Below, piece after piece: positions 1 through 5,055 of a stretch of DNA of 5,055 nucleotides. Source of the DNA: an uncultured Rubritalea sp. (lineage in GTDB: Bacteria; Verrucomicrobiota; Verrucomicrobiia; Verrucomicrobiales; Akkermansiaceae); assembly GCA_937951395.1 (NCBI GenBank), contig CALFBV010000111.1:1-5055 (forward strand). Reading direction: 5' to 3'. Below the pieces are notes generated by a model, which had not been told where the DNA came from, ran no database searches, and saw nothing but the letters and a program-made list of their open reading frames with translations. The position numbers were made by a program, and so were the translations under genes. Position 1 is the first letter of the stretch. Every line of letters begins with the position of its first letter.

Positions 1-132
1 CCCGGCGGATCTCAGATCCATGCTGCCTGGGGTATCTATGCCTTTGGGATCAGCGTAGCACTATCCATCGCAGCTGGATTCATGCTCGCCCATAGGGCAC
101 ATGAGAAAGAGCTTCTGAAGGCGAATAAATAG
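1..132 (+). CDS. C-terminal end of an unidentified membrane protein (5' truncated by window)
   Basis: The frame is open from the first base and ends with TAG at 130-132, giving 43 residues. A hydrophobic stretch at about residues 8-30 (AAWGIYAFGISVALSIAAGF and onward) is consistent with the last transmembrane helix. It is followed by a charged tail, HRAHEKELLKANK, which by the positive-inside rule would lie in the cytoplasm. I do not recognise the family; the end of a transporter or another polytopic protein are both possible. It converges on the VanW gene with only 5 bases between the stops, and I see no hairpin terminator there. That the fragment is coding is supported by the membrane-helix composition and the clean stop, not by a recognised motif. 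Confidence 0.6.
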   Translation, partial: PGGSQIHAAWGIYAFGISVALSIAAGFMLAHRAHEKELLKANK

Positions 133-137
133 CTCAT

Positions 138-947
138 TCACTGCCTTATCAAATCCTCATCAGGCTCATAACACACCCTTATATGATTGGTTTTGAGATG
201 TTCGTCGTGTAGATGTTTACCTACTACTCTGGTAAGGACTTTGCGCCAGATTTCATTGTGTCGGTAGATGGTGTCTCCTTCTCTGATGAAGTAGTGGTCT
301 TTCTCGAAGACCTTGTAGTTGTGCTCTATCATCTCTTTCGACACCAACTGTCCCTTGAGATTATTTTCATCGATCGTGAGTAGAATCTGGAAGGTATGAT
401 CAGTCTCATTGGTAAAACAGAAATCCACGTAGTTGTAAAAGATAGCACAGCCTGTTCCAAATGGGATGCTGCGATTTTGGTCTGGGAATGGATCGAAACT
501 ATGGGTGCTACGCTCCGTGATGGTGAGTGGGCTGTGCATCACTAGCCAGTTCAGCATATTCGCCAGCTGGCATATTCCACCACCTATGCCAGGACGCGCT
601 TGGCCCATGGTCAGTTCCATTCCTATTTTGAACCCTCGCTTAGCAGTAGGCTTCCCTACTAGACGGCAGAAAGAAAATGTCTCACCTGGCTTGATCACAA
701 GCCCGTTGATGTAGGGTAAACAGAGTTTGAGGTTCTCCACTTTATTATGCTGTAGCCACATCTCTGTTTCCCCTAGCTTCTTGAGTAGCCTAGATGAATG
801 ACGCTTCACATTATAGGGAAGTTTTTCATCTATTCTTATTTGCTTCGCAAAATTTCTCCTATCCCGAAGCCACGCCAGACGACGTTTCTGGCTATGACAG
901 AACACAGCGAAATCATAAAGCAAGGGATGGCGATGACTCAAAAGCAT
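138..947 (-). CDS. VanW family protein
   Basis: This 269-residue protein matches the VanW family (PF04294) in length and motifs; enterococcal VanW is about 275 residues. The N-terminal part (about 1-60) is basic and contains HPLLYDFAVF and LPYNVKRHSSRLLKKLG. The VanW domain follows with NKVENLKL, INGLVIKPGETFSF, VGKPTAKRGF, the signature GGGICQLAN (GGGICQ at 122-127, Cys126), then HSFDPFPDQNRSIPFGTG, FYNYVDF and HTFQI. There is no signal peptide. VanW is named for the vanB glycopeptide-resistance operon, where its biochemical role is unknown. No vanH, vanB, vanX or two-component genes lie here, so resistance should not be inferred. The start is the ATG at 945-947, because homologs begin shortly before the HPLLY block. 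A TTG at 981-983 would add 12 residues; neither has a good Shine-Dalgarno. It is divergent from the DUF2809 gene. Confidence 0.9.
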   Translation of the reverse strand: MLLSHRHPLLYDFAVFCHSQKRRLAWLRDRRNFAKQIRIDEKLPYNVKRHSSRLLKKLGETEMWLQHNKVENLKLCLPYINGLVIKPGETFSFCRLVGKPTAKRGFKIGMELTMGQARPGIGGGICQLANMLNWLVMHSPLTITERSTHSFDPFPDQNRSIPFGTGCAIFYNYVDFCFTNETDHTFQILLTIDENNLKGQLVSKEMIEHNYKVFEKDHYFIREGDTIYRHNEIWRKVLTRVVGKHLHDEHLKTNHIRVCYEPDEDLIRQ

Positions 948-1033
948 ATCTTCGATACTTGCTGTATCGTCCCCCTCTTTCAATGACTTTCATTTTAAAT
1001 TTACATTGATCCTCTATCGATAATACTCATCTT
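948..1033. other. Divergent intergenic spacer between the VanW and DUF2809 genes
   Basis: This spacer must hold the promoters of two divergent genes, or only about 50 bases if VanW starts at the TTG at 983. It is AT-rich. On the plus strand TTTACA (1000-1005) and TAATAC (1021-1026) are a possible sigma-70 pair, but the 15-base spacing is short. The -10 box would lie only 7 bases before the DUF2809 ATG, implying a nearly leaderless transcript. No Shine-Dalgarno precedes either start. Treat the promoter as tentative. Confidence 0.25.
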
Positions 1034-1435
1034 ATGTTAAGAAATCGTTTCGCCTATCTTATCCTCGTCGTTATCATTATAGCACTAGGACTATTCACCC
1101 GCTCTAGCTTCATGCCCGAGATGATGCGCGGTGGATTCATCACTACTTATGCTGGCGATGCTCTCTGGGCTGCGATGGTTTACTTCATGCTCTGTGTAGT
1201 GTTTCCGAAATGGTCACCGACTAGAATTGCGATCATCGCATTGAGTTTTTCTTATGCCATTGAGATTTCTCAGCTCTGTCAGCAAGACTGGCTGAATCAG
1301 ATCCGCCATACGCGCATAGGAGCGTTAATACTCGGCAGAGGGTTTCTTTGGACTGATTTCTTGTGCTATACCGCTGGTGTGCTGCTAGCATTTTTATTTG
1401 ATTCTAAAGTTGCGCCCCTTTCTCATAGTCACTAG
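1034..1435 (+). CDS. DUF2809 family small integral membrane protein
   Basis: This 133-residue protein fits the DUF2809 family (PF10990) in length and conserved blocks: GDALWA (41-46), EISQL (77-81), WLNQIRHTRIGALILG, and GRGFLWTDFLCYTAG (101-115). Four membrane segments are visible at about 5-22, 43-59, 63-82 and 104-122, so it is a polytopic inner-membrane protein. The function of the family is unknown; the pattern of acidic and aromatic residues in the helices recalls VanZ-like proteins, which is only a resemblance. The ATG at 1034 is the first in frame and leads directly into the first helix; no clear Shine-Dalgarno precedes it. It is transcribed away from the VanW gene and is followed by about 100 bases without a gene before the DUF1080 pseudogene. 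Confidence 0.85.
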   Translation: MLRNRFAYLILVVIIIALGLFTRSSFMPEMMRGGFITTYAGDALWAAMVYFMLCVVFPKWSPTRIAIIALSFSYAIEISQLCQQDWLNQIRHTRIGALILGRGFLWTDFLCYTAGVLLAFLFDSKVAPLSHSH

Positions 1436-1534
1436 TTTACACATAATTTATGAAAGCATGATTTATCCTCACGTCATTGGCTCTTCCGTTAGTCCCTCAG
1501 AAAAACATCCAGCTATAGTCAGGCTATTCCGTGC
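1436..1534. other. Intergenic region upstream of the DUF1080 pseudogene
   Basis: This spacer of about 100 bases separates the DUF2809 stop from the presumed DUF1080 start. I see no ORF, no stable hairpin and no strong promoter. TATAGT at 1514-1519 resembles a -10 box, but no -35 match sits at the right distance. Confidence 0.3.
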
Positions 1535-2228
1535 ATGATGAAGCTCGCCCGCATCCTGAGAAAGTGGCTATTACCTCTCCACCACTGCCCCATCTGCTGA
1601 TGCTGATGTGATCTTTGATGGTAAGAACACGGATGCAATTACTAAGAAATGGGAGATCCAAGACGGATCACTCATCGCGACTAAACTACGAACTATTGCT
1701 ACAAAGAAAACTATGGTTCATGCCAGCCTCACCTAGAATGGCAAATACCCGCTGGACAAGAGCTCAGGGTAAAAAGGCGGTAATAGTGGCCTATACCTCA
1801 TGGATAAGCATGAAGTCCAAGTGCAAGAAAGCCACACGAATGTTACCTATACAGATGGTCAAGCTGCTGCCATTTATGGTCAATACCCTCCCCTCGTGAA
1901 TGCCTCTAGACCTCAGGGCGAACGGCAGAGCTACTATATTATTTTCACCGCTCCAGAATACAAGGATGGCGAAGTAACAAAGCCTGCGACCATCACCGTG
2001 ATTCATAACTGGGTGATGGTTCACAATGCCCAAAAGCTCGAAGGCCCTACTCGTCATAAGGTGGTGACTAGCTACCCAAAGGACCACCCCGAGAAAGCCC
2101 CTCTCACGCTACAGTTTCACGGAGACCCTATCGAGTATCGCAATACCTGGATCCGTGATCTGAGCAACAGTAAACAAGAAGTAAAAGTAAATGACCTCGA
2201 TCGCTCCACATTAACTAGCGTTTACTAA
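1535..2228 (+). pseudogene. Frameshifted DUF1080 (3-keto-disaccharide hydrolase family) secreted protein
   Basis: The pieces together read as one DUF1080 protein (PF06439) of about 230 residues. An ATG at 1535 or 1538 opens MKLARILRKWLLPL, a weak signal-peptide-like start. Near 1578 the frame slips to TTAPSADADVIFDGKNTDA and WEIQDGSLIATK. After AAA at 1683-1685 it slips again to TNYCYKENYGSCQPHLEWQ and IPAGQELRVK. A surplus A in the A5 run at 1771-1775 then moves it to GGNSGLYLMDKHEVQVQ, DGQAAAIYGQYPPLVNASR, IIFTAP, LEGPT, LQFHGDPIEYRN and the TAA at 2226-2228. Without correction the first frame stops at 1734. Several positions differ from what I recall as the family consensus (QGERQSYY for a GEWQSYD-type block, HNWV for HNGV, PTRHK for PTGHK), which fits relaxed selection. 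Family members are usually exported beta-sandwich proteins linked to carbohydrate use in Planctomycetes and Verrucomicrobia. Sequencing error at the A-runs is the alternative explanation. Confidence 0.85.
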
Positions 2229-2247
2229 ACTAAATATCTAAACTAAA
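2225..2247. repeat. Short tandem duplication across the convergent stop codons
   Basis: The 10-mer CTAAACTAAA occurs at 2225-2234 and again at 2238-2247, separated by TAT. This equals a 13-base unit followed by 10 bases of a second copy. The first copy contains the TAA of the DUF1080 pseudogene (2226-2228). The second supplies, on the minus strand, the TAG of opdA (2238-2240) and its last codons. Replication slippage is the likely origin. Confidence 0.8.
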
Positions 2248-4322
2248 CCAGCTCTCTCTAACAGGGCATGAAGCTCTGGGTCTCTGCCCATGAACTGGCG
2301 GTAAGATTCATCTACCGGCCGTGAGTTTCCTACACGGAGGATTTCATTTCTGAATGATCTTCCTGTTTCTGGATTCAGGATACCTTCTTTCTGGAAACGA
2401 GTGAATGCGTCTGCGTCTAATACTTCTGCCCACTTGTATGAATAGTAACCTGATGCATACGCTACCGCACCGCTAAATAGATGGCTAAACTTTCTCAAGA
2501 CGCTTGAGGATTCTGTTGCTGACTCAGTTCTATATCTTTCTAGAATTTTACTTTCTAGATCTCTGAGTTCCATACCTTTGTATTTACTACCATGCATGTG
2601 GATTTCTAGGTCTAGTCTACCCATAGCTAGCTGCCTCATTTCTCCAGTACCGCGCATATAGTTTCTAGCCGCTATCATTTTATCAAATAGCTCATTAGGA
2701 ATCACATCGCCAGTTTCGTAGTGCTTGGCGAATAGATCTAGTGACTTACGATCCCAGCAGTAGTTCTCCATGATCTGTGATGGAAGCTCTACGAAGTCCC
2801 AAGGAACATTCATTCCTGAGAGTGACTTGATCTCTGCTTCACCGAGTAGATGGTGCAGTAGATGCCCGAACTCGTGGAAAACAGTCTCCACTTCACGGTG
2901 ATCTAACAGCGCAGGTTCTTTGCCTACTGGCTTAGTCATATTTCCGACCATAAGCCCGAGATGCGGATCTCTAGGATTTCCATTCATCGGAGGAAGCCCT
3001 GTCTTAAGAGTGTTCATCCATGCTCCACCTCGCTTGCCCGGTCTCGGGTGCCAGTCTGCGTAGAATGAGCCTAACAGATCTCCATTTTCTGTATCAAAAA
3101 CATCATAAAAGAGACAGTCTTCATGCCATACCTGCACGGCACCTTCCTTAGCTTCGCCAAACACCGTCTCGCGCTGTTCAAATCTGATTCCAAAGATTTT
3201 TGATGTGATATCAAACATTCCCTCCATCACATTATCTACAGAAAAATAAGGTCTAAGAAGCTCACTATCGAAATCATACTCCTCTTGCCTACGTTTCTCA
3301 GCCCAGTAGCCAGCTTCCCATGGCTCTAGCACTCGGAGTGCTGAGTTGGTCTTATCAGCCACGTATTGCTTGAGCTCTTCCTGATCCTTGCGGAAATGTG
3401 GCTCTACCATGGAGTGGAGTTTCTCGGTGAAATCAATCGCCGCTTGGCCGTTCTTGGCCATGCGTAATTCCAGCACCATATCTGGAAAATTCTTCTTCCC
3501 TAGCAGCTCAGCCTTTTCTTGGCGCAGCTCTAATATCTTCCAGATTATGTCTTTATTATCCCAGTCACCCTTCTTGCCTATTTGATTAGTCCCCTCCCAA
3601 ATTTTTTTTCTGATCGTTTCATCATCGGCAAATTTCATAACTGGTTCCATGGAAGGAAACTGTAAGGTGAATCTCCACTTAGGATTATCCTCAGTGCCTT
3701 GACCATTCTCAAGCGCATTCAGCCTTGCACCTTCTTTTGCCATTTCAGGCAAACCTGCGAGGCTCGATTCATCATCAACTACGAGCTCCCAGTCATCCGT
3801 GGAGTCTACTACATTTTCAGAGAACTTCTGCGTGATCGCTGAAAGTTCAGCATCGATCTCGCCCACACGCTTCTTCTTATCAGCAGGCAGATCCGCGCCT
3901 GACGCCACGAATTCTGCACAGGTGTCTTCTACAAATCTCTGCTCTAAATCATTCATCTCTTTCGCAGCCGCGCTGTCGCGGAATGCTCTAAGTGACGCCC
4001 AGATCTCCGCATCCAGTGAGATCCCTGAAAAAAATGCGGATACCTCAGGAAGCATCCCATTCAGCGCATCTCTGAGACCATCGATATCGGATACAGAGTC
4101 GAGATGATTCAGCCTACCCCAACCTTTAGCCAGTCTGTCCGTGGCGCTCTCTAACGCGAGAAATGTATTCTCTAAAGTGACGTCAGCAGGGTCTAGCTTA
4201 CGAATAGCTGCGAGGTTTTCTTCAGCTAGCTTGATGCCGTGCTTGATGTCTTTCTCTACGTTGGCAGGCGTCAGGGCGGACCAAGGAATATGGTAGTCTG
4301 TGGATAGGAATGGATAGTTCAT
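2238..4322 (-). CDS. opdA: Oligopeptidase A, M3 family zinc metallopeptidase
   Basis: This 694-residue protein matches M3A peptidases in size (E. coli OpdA/PrlC is 680). It is a cytoplasmic enzyme that cleaves short peptides, including released signal peptides in E. coli. The N-terminal helical half begins NYPFLSTDYHIPWSALTPANV. The zinc site HEFGH is at residues 483-487: His483 and His487 bind zinc and Glu484 is catalytic. The third ligand is Glu512 in FVELPSQIMENY, with the same 29-residue spacing from the first His as in thimet oligopeptidase and neurolysin. The substrate-binding tyrosine region ASGYYSYKWAEVLDADAF (from about 623) is present. No frame break is seen. I chose the ATG at 4320-4322 because MNYPFL matches the usual start; a TTG at 4371-4373 would add 17 atypical residues. 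The Shine-Dalgarno is weak. The gene follows the glmS relic by 85 bases on the same strand and converges on the DUF1080 pseudogene. Confidence 0.96.
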   Translation of the reverse strand: MNYPFLSTDYHIPWSALTPANVEKDIKHGIKLAEENLAAIRKLDPADVTLENTFLALESATDRLAKGWGRLNHLDSVSDIDGLRDALNGMLPEVSAFFSGISLDAEIWASLRAFRDSAAAKEMNDLEQRFVEDTCAEFVASGADLPADKKKRVGEIDAELSAITQKFSENVVDSTDDWELVVDDESSLAGLPEMAKEGARLNALENGQGTEDNPKWRFTLQFPSMEPVMKFADDETIRKKIWEGTNQIGKKGDWDNKDIIWKILELRQEKAELLGKKNFPDMVLELRMAKNGQAAIDFTEKLHSMVEPHFRKDQEELKQYVADKTNSALRVLEPWEAGYWAEKRRQEEYDFDSELLRPYFSVDNVMEGMFDITSKIFGIRFEQRETVFGEAKEGAVQVWHEDCLFYDVFDTENGDLLGSFYADWHPRPGKRGGAWMNTLKTGLPPMNGNPRDPHLGLMVGNMTKPVGKEPALLDHREVETVFHEFGHLLHHLLGEAEIKSLSGMNVPWDFVELPSQIMENYCWDRKSLDLFAKHYETGDVIPNELFDKMIAARNYMRGTGEMRQLAMGRLDLEIHMHGSKYKGMELRDLESKILERYRTESATESSSVLRKFSHLFSGAVAYASGYYSYKWAEVLDADAFTRFQKEGILNPETGRSFRNEILRVGNSRPVDESYRQFMGRDPELHALLERAGLV

Positions 4323-4344
4323 AAATGAATAATTTTGTCTAACA

Positions 4345-4384
4345 CAGTTCAGCCACTTGCCTAAAAAAAGCAAGCGTAGAACTG
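4345..4384 (-). promoter_or_regulatory. Inverted repeat in the leader upstream of opdA
   Basis: Two nested pairs of complementary segments surround an A/T-rich loop: CAGTTC (4345-4350) with GAACTG (4379-4384), and CTTGC (4356-4360) with GCAAG (4370-4374). They lie between the glmS relic stop and the opdA ATG. On the minus strand the U-run is in the loop rather than after the stem, so it is not a standard intrinsic terminator. It could be a remnant of the glmS terminator, a leader hairpin or an operator. Role unproven. Confidence 0.35.
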
Positions 4385-4407
4385 AACTTATAGCAAACTA
4401 TCACTCA

Positions 4408-4470
4408 CTACTCCACAGTCACAATCTTTACCAAGTTTTTAGGCTGGTCGATAGGGCAACCTTTCAGTCT
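4408..4470 (-). pseudogene. glmS: Orphan 3' end of glmS (glutamine-fructose-6-phosphate aminotransferase)
   Basis: Reading the minus strand into TAG at 4408-4410 gives RL followed by KGCPIDQPKNLVKIVTVE. This matches the highly conserved GlmS C-terminus (DVDQPRNLAKSVTVE in E. coli), which forms the C-terminal tail of the isomerase domain. Only 20 codons remain out of roughly 600. The sequence immediately upstream is the terminal inverted repeat of an IS remnant, so the gene body is missing. GlmS makes glucosamine-6-phosphate for peptidoglycan and is normally essential, so an intact copy should exist elsewhere in the genome. The relic is in the same frame as the transposase remnant, with one TAG (4483-4485) between them. 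Coincidental similarity is unlikely given 18 consecutive alignable residues ending at a stop. Confidence 0.85.
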
Positions 4471-4471
4471 A

Positions 4472-4487
4472 GGGCGTGTTTGCTAAT
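4472..4487 (+). repeat. Left terminal inverted repeat of the IS remnant
   Basis: GGGCGTGTTTGCTAAT follows the TA at 4470-4471. It pairs with 4702-4717 with one mismatch. The transposase-remnant stop codon (4483-4485) lies inside it, as is common where an IS gene ends in its terminal repeat. Confidence 0.85.
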
Positions 4488-4653
4488 GGTAGTGCTTAAT
4501 GTATAGAAGGATGGAGGCTAAACAAACCATTGCTTCAATATTAAGTCTCTGATTTTTACACTTCCTTCCACGTCTAGAATTACCAGATCTTGAGATTATA
4601 TTTTTTAAAGGAGATTTCAATCGGCTGTTGATAAGTAGGTTCTGTTGTTCACG
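4483..4653 (-). pseudogene. C-terminal remnant of an IS transposase
   Basis: The minus-strand frame is open for 56 residues between a TGA at 4654-4656 and the TAG at 4483-4485, with no start codon at its beginning. It contains a basic stretch, SRSGNSRRGRKCKNQRLN, then IEAMVCLASILLYIKHYH. An amphipathic ending of the type EAMxxLAxIxLxxKxx directly before the terminal repeat is typical of IS5-family DDE transposases. The catalytic DDE core is absent. The first 15 or so residues may not be original coding sequence, because the deletion junction cannot be placed. Family assignment is by recalled similarity only. Confidence 0.55.
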
Positions 4654-4701
4654 TCAAAAAAATAGCTTGTAACGTATTGATTTACAGATAAATATTACTT
4701 T

Positions 4702-4717
4702 ATTTGCAAACACGCCC
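4702..4717 (-). repeat. Right terminal inverted repeat of the IS remnant
   Basis: On the minus strand this reads GGGCGTGTTTGCAAAT and is followed outward by TA at 4718-4719. Its last base, together with that TA, forms the TAG stop codon of the mazG reading frame. Confidence 0.85.
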
Positions 4718-5055
4718 TAAACTCTCCCTTGATCTTCATCCCTCGCTTTATTCCACTCGGCATCCATTTGCTCCATAGTGGCGTCTGCTAGGGATATCCC
4801 TTTTGCCTTGAGACGAGATTCTAACTTACCGAAGCGATCCTGAAATTTATGGTTCGTCCTATCCACAGCGAGCTCCGGATCCACACCTAGTTTACGCGCC
4901 ACATTCACCGTCACGAATAGTAAGTCCCCTATCTCAGCCTCCAGCTCATCCGGCACCTCACCGCCCTCTTCGTAATTCTCGAAGGCTTCTTCCACCTCCT
5001 CTAGCTCCTCCTTCACTTTTGATAAAATAGATTTCGCATCATTCCAGTCGAAGCC
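4717..5055 (-). CDS. mazG: MazG nucleoside triphosphate pyrophosphohydrolase, C-terminal part (5' beyond window)
   Basis: The 112 visible residues start GFDWNDAKSILSKVKEELEE and correspond to the C-terminal catalytic MazG domain; the E. coli protein is 263 residues, so roughly the N-terminal half lies outside the window. The metal-binding signature is visible as EELEE (fragment residues 16-20) and EIGD (41-44), followed by LLFVTVNVARKLGVDPE and LAVDRTNHKFQDRF, all typical of MazG. The enzyme hydrolyses NTPs to NMP and pyrophosphate in the cytoplasm, which helps clear abnormal nucleotides and, in E. coli, modulates the stringent response. A GTG at 5014-5016 is internal and not the start. The stop TAG (4717-4719) is built from the TA next to the IS remnant plus the first base of that element, so the last residues (DEDQGRV) may not be the original end. 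Both catalytic motifs are kept, so the enzyme is probably functional. Confidence 0.93.
   Translation of the reverse strand, partial: GFDWNDAKSILSKVKEELEEVEEAFENYEEGGEVPDELEAEIGDLLFVTVNVARKLGVDPELAVDRTNHKFQDRFGKLESRLKAKGISLADATMEQMDAEWNKARDEDQGRV

Larger units (their letters stand above)
4472..4717 (-). mobile_element. Internally deleted IS / MITE-like element, probably IS5 family
   Basis: This 246-base element is bounded by inverted repeats that read inward GGGCGTGTTTGCTAAT on the left and GGGCGTGTTTGCAAAT on the right, 15 of 16 identical. It is flanked by TA at 4470-4471 and 4718-4719. Including the TA, the ends match at 17 of 18 bases. The left part encodes the tail of a transposase on the minus strand, while the right 60 or so bases look like an AT-rich 5' leader, so the transposase body has been lost. 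The element is too short to move by itself. TA flanks fit the IS427 group of IS5, or IS630/Tc1-like elements; the transposase tail favours IS5. The wider flanks differ (CTAG left, CTAA right), so a 4-base duplication is not preserved. It separates mazG from the glmS relic. Confidence 0.8.

Noticed and set aside
466..714. 82-codon plus-strand ORF
   Set aside because: It lies antisense to the conserved VanW domain and shows no recognisable motif.
138..947. Vancomycin resistance locus
   Set aside because: Only a VanW-family gene is present; the genes that alter peptidoglycan precursors are absent.
948..983. 12-residue N-terminal extension of VanW from a TTG
   Set aside because: It is possible but less likely than the ATG at 947; no better ribosome binding site and homologs start near HPLLY.
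794..1009. Two overlapping plus-strand ORFs (794-1009 and 798-986)
   Set aside because: They are antisense to the VanW N-terminus, lack motifs and compete with each other in different frames.
1615..1899. 94-codon plus-strand ORF
   Set aside because: It reads the wrong frame across the frameshifted DUF1080 domain; recognisable family motifs are in the other two frames.
1791..2087. 98-codon minus-strand ORF
   Set aside because: It is antisense to the clear DUF1080 reading frame and has no family resemblance.
3388..3585. 65-codon plus-strand ORF
   Set aside because: It is antisense to opdA, serine-rich shadow composition.
3799..4107. 102-codon plus-strand ORF
   Set aside because: It is antisense to opdA; its Ser/Ala-rich sequence is a complement artefact.
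4323..4373. 17-residue N-terminal extension of OpdA from a TTG
   Set aside because: The extension does not resemble M3 N-termini and overlaps the inverted repeat; the ATG at 4322 gives the canonical start.

Overview
This window looks like a chromosomal segment of a mid-GC bacterium, most plausibly Verrucomicrobiota or a relative from the PVC group. That assignment is an inference from gene content: a DUF1080 (3-keto-disaccharide hydrolase family) reading frame next to a DUF2809 membrane protein, an OpdA-type M3 peptidase and MazG. No rRNA or other marker is present to confirm it. I see no tRNA, rRNA, CRISPR array or riboswitch.

Layout. Positions 1-132 (+) hold the last 43 codons of a membrane protein. 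Facing it from the opposite strand, 5 bases away, is a VanW-family protein (138-947, -). A short spacer separates VanW from a divergent DUF2809 small membrane protein (1034-1435, +). Next comes a broken DUF1080 secreted protein (1535-2228, +). Its frame is interrupted three times, although the whole domain can still be followed by eye. It converges on an intact M3 oligopeptidase A gene (opdA/prlC, 2238-4322, -), and the two stop codons lie 9 bases apart inside a short tandem duplication.

Upstream of opdA the region is rearranged. Reading along the minus strand, the order is: 3' part of mazG (4717-5055, cut by the window edge); a 246-bp insertion-sequence remnant (4472-4717) with near-perfect terminal inverted repeats, TA on each side and the tail of an IS5-like transposase; the last 20 codons of glmS (4408-4470) with no glmS body; an inverted repeat; then opdA. 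The simplest reading is that an IS inserted near or in these genes and that recombination or deletion removed the rest of glmS, leaving an orphan tail and possibly giving mazG its present stop codon.

The intact genes do not form an obvious pathway. OpdA degrades peptides in the cytoplasm, MazG hydrolyses NTPs, and the VanW and DUF2809 proteins have unknown roles. I found no convincing new multi-gene system. The most notable features are the IS/glmS/mazG scar and the DUF1080 pseudogene, which has two opposite frameshifts at A-runs.
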